A DNA stretch of 18,806 bases from CAYONQ01 sp964405375. Lineage in GTDB: Bacteria; Planctomycetota; Phycisphaerae; Sedimentisphaerales; Anaerobacaceae. The stretch's first letter is position 1; each line of letters starts with the position of its first letter. Location of the stretch: NCBI GenBank assembly GCA_964405375.1, contig CAYONQ010000056.1, forward strand, positions 1 through 18,806. Direction: 5' to 3'. The position numbers were made by a program, and so were the translations under genes. Shown here piece after piece: positions 6,568-14,187 of this stretch. The notes under the pieces are model-generated. The model was not told where the DNA came from, made no database searches, and saw nothing but the letters and a program-made list of their open reading frames with translations.

Positions 6568-6625
6568 AGGGGGTGGGTATTAAGGGTATGAATTGCGAGT
6601 TATTCGTAAATTGTCATCTGTAAAC

Positions 6626-6690
6626 AGCAAATCCGTGTTTATCCCGTCCAAAAAATCTCTGCGGTCCCTGCGTTCTCTGCGATGAATTCT
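6626..6690 (-). repeat. Dispersed intergenic repeat (CGCAGAGAACGCAGGG family)
   Basis: Read on the minus strand this gives CGCAGAGAACGCAGGGACCG followed by CAGAGA and, further on, CACGGATTT. The same units in the same order occur on the plus strand at 18593-18680. It looks like a multi-copy non-coding element. In 6568-7123 I see no convincing gene. Confidence 0.5.
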
Positions 6691-6707
6691 TTTTGGCCGT
6701 TTTTTTC

Positions 6708-6735
6708 TTGATTTTTGCCCGAAATTTGGTATAAT
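6708..6735 (+). promoter_or_regulatory. Promoter-like sequence without an obvious gene
   Basis: TTGATT (6708-6713), a 16-base spacer and TATAAT (6730-6735) fit a sigma-70-type promoter on the plus strand. No gene follows on that strand before 8643, and it sits in dispersed-repeat sequence, so it may be chance or may drive a non-coding transcript through the AAACCC repeat. Confidence 0.25.
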
Positions 6736-6894
6736 ACCCACCTAATTGCCAGTCCCCTCAAGGCCAGAAGGCCCAGTCCCCTAATTCGTGAATGCTCGAT
6801 GGTGAATAACCAATGAACCATTTAACCAATTATATACTCTCGGCTGCAGGCCGAATCCACAATTTTGCCTTTTCCCTTTTAACTTTTTACTTTC

Positions 6895-6914
6895 CAAACT
6901 GACCAATCAGTTTG
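6895..6914. repeat. Palindromic hairpin CAAACTGA/TCAGTTTG
   Basis: An 8-bp perfect stem (6895-6902 with 6907-6914) around loop CCAA. The same stem core is found in the larger inverted repeat at 147-186. It directly precedes the ATG of an Asn/Gln/Lys-rich reading frame inside the AAACCC element, which suggests it is part of that element. Confidence 0.45.
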
Positions 6915-7020
6915 AGTCAATTATGCAAAACAAACCCAATTTACTAAATACTCAAATGAACGTAAGTAAAGCTTGCACAGGGGGTTATGAAAATAAATGC
7001 CTACGCAAACACCCAAAAAA

Positions 7021-7118
7021 CAAACCCAATTCAAACCCAATTCAAACCCAATTCAAAGCCAATTCAAACCCAAAACAAAGCCAAACAAACCCAAAACAAA
7101 CCCAAACAAACCCAAAAA
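7021..7118. repeat. Tandem CAAACCCAATT repeat, 10-11-nt unit
   Basis: About nine units of CAAACCCAATT and close variants (CAAAGCCAATT, CAAACCCAAAA, CAAACCCAAA) follow one another with no G except in single variants. Because 11 is not a multiple of three and the unit has no stop codon, all three plus-strand frames stay open, giving false reading frames rich in Asn, Pro, Gln and Lys. The block ends six bases before the mtaB stop codon. Confidence 0.85.
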
Positions 7119-7123
7119 CCACC

Positions 7124-8491
7124 TCATTTTTCAACCTCACCAATCACCCCATCTTCTCTATTTTCAACCAATTTTACTCTTATCAGCGTATTCTTTTCCC
7201 AGCCCGCCTTGTTATTTTCCGGATATACGCGGAAGTATCTTTTGCTGTGCCCGTACACCTGCCCATCGCCGTTTTCAACTAAGACGGTATCCGTTTCTCC
7301 TATAAATTGCTGCCGGAATTTATGGCCCAGCTCGGCATCTAAATCACGCAGTATTTGCGAGCGCATTTTTGTAACTTTATTATCTACAGCGCCTTGCAAG
7401 TTTGCTGCTGCGGTGCCTGCCCGTTTCGAAAATTTGAAAACGTGCATTTTCGCAAAGCCCGCCTCTTTCGCCGTCTCGACTGTCGCCTCGAAATCACGCT
7501 TTGTTTCGCCGGGAAAGCCGACAATAATATCAGCGGTTATAGCGGGCCGGTCGAGCCGGCATTTAATTAACTCGACTTTTTCCTTAAATTCCTCAGCGGT
7601 GTATTGTCTGCACATCTTTTTTAGAATCGCATTTGAGCCCGACTGCAGTGATAAGTGCAGATGTGGCATAATGTTGCGGTGATTGCAAAAAGCATCGAGT
7701 AATCGGCCTGTTACGTCGCCCGGCTCTAATGAGCTGATTCTTATCCTCGCAAGATTTGGTATTTCTGCTAATTTATCGAGCAATTCAGCTAATTTATCAT
7801 TTTGCCGGTTGGCCCAGTTTTTTCGCCTGACACTGGCCTGGCCGTAAGCTCCGAGGCACACGCCTGTTACGACAATCTCCTTATGTCCTGCCTCGACAAG
7901 CTGTTGCGCTTCCTGAACGACCATTTCACCCGGCTTGCTGTGAACAACAGGGCGTGTTTGGGGTATGATACAGTAGCTGCAATGTCCGTCACAGCCGTCT
8001 TGAATCTTGAGAAATGCCCTCGTATGGCCCTTGAATGATGTTAATAAAGGCAGTTTGAGTTGATTAGCTGAGTTTTTACACTTGATTTTAGGGTTACTTT
8101 CTGTTTTAATTGAGGTATTGCGGTGTTGGCAGTTTGTTTCGGCGGCGATTTTACCGTTGACTGCCTGGCTTAATATAGCGGCAGTGGCCTGCTGATGCCT
8201 GATAAGACAGACATTTTTACCAGGATTGTCCAATTCGCCGGTTTGCACAGTCGGCAGGCAGCCGGCAACAATTATAACCGTGTTGGGATTTAGCTTTTGT
8301 GCCTTTCGGATGTGTCGGCGACTCTTGGCTGAGGCGGATTGGGTTACACAGCAGGTATTGATGACGACCATATCGGGCCTTTTAGATGTCTCGATATGGG
8401 TCAATCCGAGTCCTTCAAGAAACTGGCGAATTTGCTGGCTTTCATATTGATTGACTTTGCAGCCGAAAGTATTTATGGAAAAGGTTTTCAT
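7124..8491 (-). CDS. mtaB: tRNA t6A37 methylthiotransferase MtaB
   Basis: This radical-SAM enzyme adds a methylthio group to N6-threonylcarbamoyladenosine at tRNA position 37, giving ms2t6A in the cytoplasm. The N-terminal methylthiotransferase domain has the three cluster cysteines in TFGCKVN (Cys11), INTCCVT (Cys47) and AGCLP (Cys78). The radical-SAM motif CDGHCSYC is at 167-174 (Cys167, Cys171, Cys174). The last 60 or so residues form a TRAM-like RNA-binding domain (QFIGETDTVLVE onward). FGCKVN favours MtaB over MiaB and RimO. At 455 aa it is slightly long; a Lys/Asn-rich insert at about 115-145 explains this. The ATG is preceded by AT-rich sequence with no clear Shine-Dalgarno. It is transcribed towards the CRISPR island and away from the pilus block. 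Confidence 0.93.
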   Translation of the reverse strand: MKTFSINTFGCKVNQYESQQIRQFLEGLGLTHIETSKRPDMVVINTCCVTQSASAKSRRHIRKAQKLNPNTVIIVAGCLPTVQTGELDNPGKNVCLIRHQQATAAILSQAVNGKIAAETNCQHRNTSIKTESNPKIKCKNSANQLKLPLLTSFKGHTRAFLKIQDGCDGHCSYCIIPQTRPVVHSKPGEMVVQEAQQLVEAGHKEIVVTGVCLGAYGQASVRRKNWANRQNDKLAELLDKLAEIPNLARIRISSLEPGDVTGRLLDAFCNHRNIMPHLHLSLQSGSNAILKKMCRQYTAEEFKEKVELIKCRLDRPAITADIIVGFPGETKRDFEATVETAKEAGFAKMHVFKFSKRAGTAAANLQGAVDNKVTKMRSQILRDLDAELGHKFRQQFIGETDTVLVENGDGQVYGHSKRYFRVYPENNKAGWEKNTLIRVKLVENREDGVIGEVEK

Positions 8492-8642
8492 AATATGATA
8501 TAATTTATACTGATTGAAATGGATTTACAAGGTTAAGTGGACCCGTAGTCGGCAGTAGGCAGGGTGCAATGGCTTTTATTGTGTTTGAAAACAAGGTTTG
8601 TTAACTGCGGGCAGCAGCAGGGAGCTGATTGGGAGGCTTATT

Positions 8643-10862
8643 ATGGCGTCAAAATCCGGTGCAGTTTGGGCGGTGGACATAGGCAACAATTCCCTGAAGG
8701 CGTTGCACTTAAGCGCTGCTGGCGATGTTGTTGAGGTAATCGGCTTCGACAATATCCAGCACGGCAAAATTCTTAGCGGAAGCGGGGTAAAGGATGCTGA
8801 AAGAGACGAACTGATTGCTTTGAGTTTGCGCCAGTTTGTAAGGCAAAACAACTTAGGCAAAGACGATGTGATTGTTTCTGTGCCGAGCCAGAACAGCTTT
8901 GCTCGATTTGTGAACCTGCCGCCTGTTGAGGCCAAACGTATTCCCGAAATCGTCAGATTCGAGGCGGCTCAGCAGATTCCTTTTGATATTAACGATGTTC
9001 AGTGGGACTGGCAGTTGATGACCAAGCCCGACAGCCCTGATAGGAGGGTGGGGATTTTTGCAGTCAAAAGTGATGTGGTCACCTCGGAGTTGGAGCATTT
9101 TAGCAGAGAGAATATACGCGTCGGCTACGTTCAGATGGCACCGATGGCTCTATATAATTACTTTCTATACGACCGTCCGGATTTGTGTAAGTCCGACACT
9201 CAAGCCACCGTTATTCTCAACATAGGTGCTGAAAATACCGACTTGGTTGTTTGCACGAAGTCGACGGTTTGGCAGAGATCTATCCCGATGGGAGGTAATG
9301 CCTTCACCAGAGCGATAGCAGATGCATTTAAGCTCAATTTTGAAAAGGCGGAAAAGCTGAAACGTACCGCTGCGATGAGCAAATACGCCCGGCAGATACT
9401 TCAGGCGATGAAGCCGGTTTTTACGGACTTGTCCTCTGAGATTCAACGGTCGCTGGGTTTCTACGGCAGTTCCAATCCAAATACTAAATTGTCAGGGATT
9501 ATTGCTTTAGGCGGCGGCACGAAGATGCGAGGCCTGTTGAAGTATCTGCAGCAGAGCTTGCAGATGCCTATTGAAAGGCCGGATTCGTTTAAGAAACTTG
9601 CAATAAGTGCGTCTGTCTCGGCGGCAAAGTTCCACGAAAGTGTCTGTGATTTTGGCATTGTTTATGGCCTTGCTTTGCAGGGTTTGGGTCTGGGAAGGGT
9701 AGAAAGTAACTTGCTGCCCCGTGGGATTGCGCGGTCAATGGCCTGGGCAAGTAAAGTCAAGTACCTTACTGTTGCAGCGTGTATGCTGCTTGTTGTTTCA
9801 GTACTGAGCTTTGCAAGAACGATTTTCGACAGGGCCAGTTACGGCGATAAGGCAGACGTCCGGCAGGAAGTTAGGAGGGTTATTGAGGCCGTTGGGCAGG
9901 CCAACAGCAAGCTACAAGCCGAGGAGAGTAAAGCTGCGGGTTTCGAGGCGATAATAGAAAAGCAGTTCGAGCCATTTAAGTATCGGGATGTGATTCCACT
10001 ATTGCATCAAACCATACTCTCGATCCTGCCGAATGAGAAAAATAATCCTGAGCAAAAAGAGTTTTATCGGGCTTTTGCTGAGGGCGACGTAGAAACGGTT
10101 CTGGGGGTTCCCCGCAGGCAGCGAAAGCAGATATTTGTGACAGGCATATCGGTTTACTTTGCGGACGATATTGCCACTGCACGGTTTGGTGCCGCAAGTT
10201 TCCAGCAGAGGTCCAAAGGTAGAGGCGGGGGCGGCACCGGCGGATATGATGAGTACGATGAGGAGGCTATGGCATGGTATGAGGGCTATGGGGCTGGTTC
10301 CAAGTATGCACCGATGGCGCAGACCAGAACTGTCGGGCCTGGCGCCGCTGCACAACTGCAGGATACCAGTGGAGGGCCCGGTTTTGTGGTGACAATAGCA
10401 GGCTACAGCCCCTATAAGGATATAGGGGAGCTGATGGACCCGGCAGGGGTGGAGGATGACCAGAACAGATGGGGAGTTGTTACGCGACTGCTGCATCTTG
10501 ATGATATTGTTGACGGAAACAGCCCGTTCGAGCTGTATGAGAGAACCAAGATAGAGCATTGCAGATTGGAAACAGGCGAGGTAGATTGGGGCGCTGATAT
10601 GCCTGTGGGGATAGGTGTTGTTGAGGATGTTGGATTTGGCAAAGCAGGCAAAGTCGGGCGGGCAGTAGGTAGTAAACCGGTTTTGATTGACCCGCAGACA
10701 AGGGAGGTTATCAGTAAGGTTGCTGAGCTTGACGAGCACGGCACAGAGAAGATAGACAGGATGGGTAACGTTGTTTATGAGGTCAATGACCACTGGTTCG
10801 TGTTAAATGTTAAGTTTGTGTGGAAGGATGCGCCGGAGGAAGAAACAGCGGACAGCGGATAG
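8643..10862 (+). CDS. pilM: PilM-like type IV pilus assembly protein with C-terminal PilN-like half
   Basis: The first 370 or so residues are an actin-like ATPase of the PilM family, which sits on the cytoplasmic face of the type IV pilus inner-membrane platform. Visible are phosphate-1 motif VDIGNNSLK (11-19), VPSQNSFARFVNLP and FEAAQQIPF typical of PilM, phosphate-2 NIGAENTDLVV, and the adenosine motif ALGGGTKMRG. Unlike the usual PilM of about 350 aa, this protein continues: a membrane helix at about 374-393, a coiled-coil-like stretch, then a probable periplasmic part to 739. In other bacteria PilN supplies that topology, so this looks like a PilM-PilN fusion (inferred). A Gly-rich segment carries YDEYDEEAM (535-543), repeated at the end of the third gene of the block. 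GGGAGG at 8631-8636, six bases before ATG 8643, fixes the start. Confidence 0.85.
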   Translation: MASKSGAVWAVDIGNNSLKALHLSAAGDVVEVIGFDNIQHGKILSGSGVKDAERDELIALSLRQFVRQNNLGKDDVIVSVPSQNSFARFVNLPPVEAKRIPEIVRFEAAQQIPFDINDVQWDWQLMTKPDSPDRRVGIFAVKSDVVTSELEHFSRENIRVGYVQMAPMALYNYFLYDRPDLCKSDTQATVILNIGAENTDLVVCTKSTVWQRSIPMGGNAFTRAIADAFKLNFEKAEKLKRTAAMSKYARQILQAMKPVFTDLSSEIQRSLGFYGSSNPNTKLSGIIALGGGTKMRGLLKYLQQSLQMPIERPDSFKKLAISASVSAAKFHESVCDFGIVYGLALQGLGLGRVESNLLPRGIARSMAWASKVKYLTVAACMLLVVSVLSFARTIFDRASYGDKADVRQEVRRVIEAVGQANSKLQAEESKAAGFEAIIEKQFEPFKYRDVIPLLHQTILSILPNEKNNPEQKEFYRAFAEGDVETVLGVPRRQRKQIFVTGISVYFADDIATARFGAASFQQRSKGRGGGGTGGYDEYDEEAMAWYEGYGAGSKYAPMAQTRTVGPGAAAQLQDTSGGPGFVVTIAGYSPYKDIGELMDPAGVEDDQNRWGVVTRLLHLDDIVDGNSPFELYERTKIEHCRLETGEVDWGADMPVGIGVVEDVGFGKAGKVGRAVGSKPVLIDPQTREVISKVAELDEHGTEKIDRMGNVVYEVNDHWFVLNVKFVWKDAPEEETADSG

Positions 10863-10936
10863 CTGATAGTACATAGGGATTACTTTTTCTATTTGGTATC
10901 TGCTGTGTGTTATCGGGAACAGGTTGGTGAAATAAA

Positions 10937-12157
10937 ATGGATGTTGCCAAATTTAAGGACATTATACGAAAATTAAGTATTTTTAGGAACTACTCACCGC
11001 TGTTGGTGCCGGTTGTCATAGCAGTGGTTGCCGGGTTTCTTTTTATACCTACCCAGTTAATGAGCGGTAAACTCAAAAAGCAGATAGCATCTGAAAGTGT
11101 TTCAATGGGCAGGAGGGTTCAATCCTTGGGTAAAACGGTCCCTGCTCGTGAGCAATGGAAGGTTGAGCAGGCGTATCAGCAGGATTATGAGGCCGATGCC
11201 AATCAAATGGCTCTTTTAGCTATGCAAAGCAGTCAGCGACAGTTATTGAGCTATAAGATATTTCCTGAGCCGAAAGATACATCTACTTTGATTTTTGGGG
11301 AATTCGGGCGGCGGTTCCGCACCGGGATAGAGCAGTTGCTTGACTGGCTGAATGCTCGTGATTGTCCTACAGAGGCTGAGCTTGAGAGAAGTTTGCTTAG
11401 CTCCGGTTCACCGGTTCGAGGTGCGGGCAGGCGAAGGTCAACGAGGAATTTGAGCGAGGTTGAGGCAACGATAACGGACGCTCTTTGCCGGGCGAAGGCG
11501 GAATCTGCCTCTGTTTATGCTAATCCGACCGGGATGAGCGGACACGAGTTTTGGGCCGAATATAAGTATGCGGGGATGGAGCAGGCAGTTAAAGAATGCT
11601 GGTATTGGCAATTAGGTTACTGGATTATCGAAGATGTTATCGACACGATAGCTGCGTGTAATTCCGGCTCGGACAGCGTTTTCACGTCGCCGGTCAAACG
11701 GCTTATGTCCGCGAGTTTTACCACGAGCGGCGCAGGGTCGAGTAAGAGGACGGTAGGTGATAGCCCCAGTTATGTTCTTTCGATTGGGGATGAGCTTGCG
11801 GCGTCTTTTACCGAAAGGTTTTGCGATGATGATATTGATGTTGTACATTTTAATGTTGTTGTTGTGGTTAGTGCGAAGACGGTTTTGCCGTTTATGCAGA
11901 AACTTTGCAGTGCAAAGGAACATACTTTTCAGGGGTTTTTGGGTGAGTTAGAACGGCCTCAAACCTTCAAACATAATCAGATAACGATTTTGGAGAGTAA
12001 TATTGCCTCGGTCGACCGGGAGAGCGAAGAACATATGCTCTACCGCTACGGTGAAGATGCCGTGGTGGAATTGAGCTTGGTTTGCGAATATATCTTCAAC
12101 AAGAACGGCTACGATGAAGTTAAACCGGAATCGGTTAAAAAAGAACTTGGGTCATAG
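10937..12157 (+). CDS. Single-pass membrane protein of the pilus block (possible PilO-like)
   Basis: I do not recognise a family with certainty. The 406-aa protein has a short cytoplasmic start, one membrane helix (about 21-37, LLVPVVIAVVAGFLFIP), a helical region probably outside the inner membrane, an Arg-rich linker (RGAGRRRSTRN, about 156-166), and a C-terminal alpha/beta part. This topology and its place 74 bases after pilM suggest a role like PilO in the inner-membrane platform, but no sequence motif proves it. AGG about 14 bases before the ATG is a weak ribosome binding site. Same strand and spacing suggest one operon with the genes on either side. Confidence 0.75.
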   Translation: MDVAKFKDIIRKLSIFRNYSPLLVPVVIAVVAGFLFIPTQLMSGKLKKQIASESVSMGRRVQSLGKTVPAREQWKVEQAYQQDYEADANQMALLAMQSSQRQLLSYKIFPEPKDTSTLIFGEFGRRFRTGIEQLLDWLNARDCPTEAELERSLLSSGSPVRGAGRRRSTRNLSEVEATITDALCRAKAESASVYANPTGMSGHEFWAEYKYAGMEQAVKECWYWQLGYWIIEDVIDTIAACNSGSDSVFTSPVKRLMSASFTTSGAGSSKRTVGDSPSYVLSIGDELAASFTERFCDDDIDVVHFNVVVVVSAKTVLPFMQKLCSAKEHTFQGFLGELERPQTFKHNQITILESNIASVDRESEEHMLYRYGEDAVVELSLVCEYIFNKNGYDEVKPESVKKELGS

Positions 12158-12267
12158 TGAGAACACAAGGGCATAGATACGCAAGGGTATAATGGTATTT
12201 GTGGTTTGCGCACTTGCGAGTTGTATTGTTACCTGCTCTTGGAGACTTTGTTCGAGAGATGTGAGAT

Positions 12268-14187
12268 ATGGGTAAAAAAGGCGGCAACTTTTTCGAAGAA
12301 CATGTTGAAAAAATAGTTTTGGCTGTTATTGGGATTGTGTGTGTCTGGCTTCTGATTACCCGTGTTTTTGTTGGTCCCAGTGTAGTTGACTATGATAATA
12401 AGAGGTTTGGCGCGGGTGAAATTGATATTTACATAAGCGAGCAGGCGGAGGTTTTGAAGAGCAAGCTGGACCGCAAGCCGGAGCCGAAGCAGGCATATGA
12501 GCTGCGGGTAGATGATTTTGCCACCCTTGTCGACTCGGCGATAAGTGATATTGACGTTAGTGTTTGTCTGCCGCAGCCTAATGAAAGTTCGGGGGACGTG
12601 GGTATTCGGCCGGTGTATGTGCTTCCGCAGGTCCCGGAGGTCGGCGATGTTCAGGTCGAGCACATCAGGGCGGTGGCTTATGTGCCTACCGAGATAATTA
12701 ATGAAGAAAAGGTTTATGACGCAGTTGTGACGAAGCCGAATGATATTGATTTTGTAACTGTGGAAGCAAAGTTTGATGTTGCGCGGTTATACGAGAATTT
12801 TCATAAGAGTTTTGCCGGTGATAATGTTCGCCAGCAATGGCGTGACCCCTGCCTTGCGGAGCCGATTTTTTCGGCTGTGCAGTTGCAAAGACAGGAATTA
12901 TTATCTGACGGCGCCTGGAGCGATTGGCAGATTGTGCCTCGAACCAGGATTGACGCACGCAAGCGGATTTTTGAAATCATAGAGGAGGTTGAAGGGCTGC
13001 CGACCGGCGGGATGAAGGTGCGTATGCTTCAATTTGATGACCCGCAGGTCCGGGTGGACCTGTTGCAGCCGGAGGCCTACAGAATTGCCTCTGCAAATGA
13101 AGAGTGGTTCCCCCCTTCGCTGCATAAGAAGTTTGTGAAACAGCAAAGACAGCAAAGCTTGGAGGAGAGGCGTGAGGCCAAGCAGGCGGAATGGGCCGAG
13201 CGTGAACGTGAACGTGAGGTAGCGCGTGCACAACGAAGCGCAAGAACAATACAAGCAAGGTCGCGTTCGGTAGCGGTAGATGATTCCGCTGCAGACTGGT
13301 ATGGTGATGGGGGGGGCAGCGTAAGTGCCCCTGTACGGAGTACCGTGACGAGAAGAAGTATTGGCGACCGCTCGACTGAAAGAGAACGTCCGGAAAGAAG
13401 ACCTGCAGAGGTCTCGAAGACGGGGTCAACAGATGATGTTTATGGAGAGTTTGAGGATATTTTAATTACCGAGGACAGCGACCTTGCCAAGATGCGTCAG
13501 CCATTAGTGTTTTGGGCCCACGATGATACTGTTGAGCCGGGGAAAAGCTACAGATACAGGGTTCGTTTGGGCGTTTTTAATCCGATAGCTGGTACGGAGC
13601 GGTTCAGCGAGCAAGGTAAGCACCTGAAGAATAAGGTTATCTTGTGGGGTAAATTTTCTGATGCAACCGTGAACGTAACGATACCGGCCAGATTGTACTT
13701 CTTTCCACGGGATGTGCAGGCCGCCGCCAGGACCGTGACGGTACAGGTGTCCAGATATGTGCTGGGTTACTGGTATAGTAAGGACTTTATGGTCAGGCAG
13801 GGAGAGGTTGTAGGTAAAGTTGCTGATTCTGAGATTGCGGATGTCGAGGAGGGGGTTGTGGTGCCTGAGACGGTTGATTATTCTACAGGGGCAGTTTTGG
13901 TGGATGTTATGGCTGTGAATGATTGGTCGGGCGGAAAGAATCTGCGTGCCAGAAATTATTTCAATATGCTTTATAGCTTCGATGGCACCACTATAGAGCG
14001 GGTGCCTGTTAAAACAAGGTATTGGGATGAGCAATTGCAGGCCAAGTTTAACGAAATAAATAAGTCTGAGAAAGAGCCAAAAGAACCTTTGCGGGCGTGG
14101 AGCGGCGGGCCGACTCGAAGAGGTGGGCGTCGCACTACGGGGTGGGAGTATGAATATGACGAATATGATGAGGGGGCTATGTATTAG
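12268..14187 (+). CDS. Single-pass membrane protein of the pilus block with acidic Tyr-rich tail
   Basis: Family not recognised. The 639-aa protein has a membrane helix at about 13-32 (KIVLAVIGIVCVWLLITRVF), then a long probably periplasmic region. About residues 285-325 are a highly charged helix (EERREAKQAEWAERERERE), followed by an Arg/Ser-rich linker and a beta-rich domain (about 410-590) with EPGKSYRYRVRLGVFNP, which resembles an immunoglobulin-like strand pattern. It ends in YDEYDEGAMY, almost the same as a motif inside the upstream PilM-like protein. It follows the second gene by 110 bases, and the gap contains the tandem CAAGGGCATA/CAAGGGTATA and a TATAAT, so it may have its own promoter. 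Its last 11 bases overlap the mannosidase gene tail to tail. A role in pilus or secretion platform assembly is inferred from context only. Confidence 0.75.
   Translation: MGKKGGNFFEEHVEKIVLAVIGIVCVWLLITRVFVGPSVVDYDNKRFGAGEIDIYISEQAEVLKSKLDRKPEPKQAYELRVDDFATLVDSAISDIDVSVCLPQPNESSGDVGIRPVYVLPQVPEVGDVQVEHIRAVAYVPTEIINEEKVYDAVVTKPNDIDFVTVEAKFDVARLYENFHKSFAGDNVRQQWRDPCLAEPIFSAVQLQRQELLSDGAWSDWQIVPRTRIDARKRIFEIIEEVEGLPTGGMKVRMLQFDDPQVRVDLLQPEAYRIASANEEWFPPSLHKKFVKQQRQQSLEERREAKQAEWAEREREREVARAQRSARTIQARSRSVAVDDSAADWYGDGGGSVSAPVRSTVTRRSIGDRSTERERPERRPAEVSKTGSTDDVYGEFEDILITEDSDLAKMRQPLVFWAHDDTVEPGKSYRYRVRLGVFNPIAGTERFSEQGKHLKNKVILWGKFSDATVNVTIPARLYFFPRDVQAAARTVTVQVSRYVLGYWYSKDFMVRQGEVVGKVADSEIADVEEGVVVPETVDYSTGAVLVDVMAVNDWSGGKNLRARNYFNMLYSFDGTTIERVPVKTRYWDEQLQAKFNEINKSEKEPKEPLRAWSGGPTRRGGRRTTGWEYEYDEYDEGAMY

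Noticed and set aside
6923..7682. Asn/Gln/Lys/Pro-rich frames on the plus strand
   Set aside because: They come from the 11-nt CAAACCC repeat and then run antisense into mtaB, which has clear catalytic motifs on the other strand.
9999..10793. 264-codon minus-strand frame inside pilM
   Set aside because: It lies antisense to a well-supported gene, and its sequence shows no domain or start signal.
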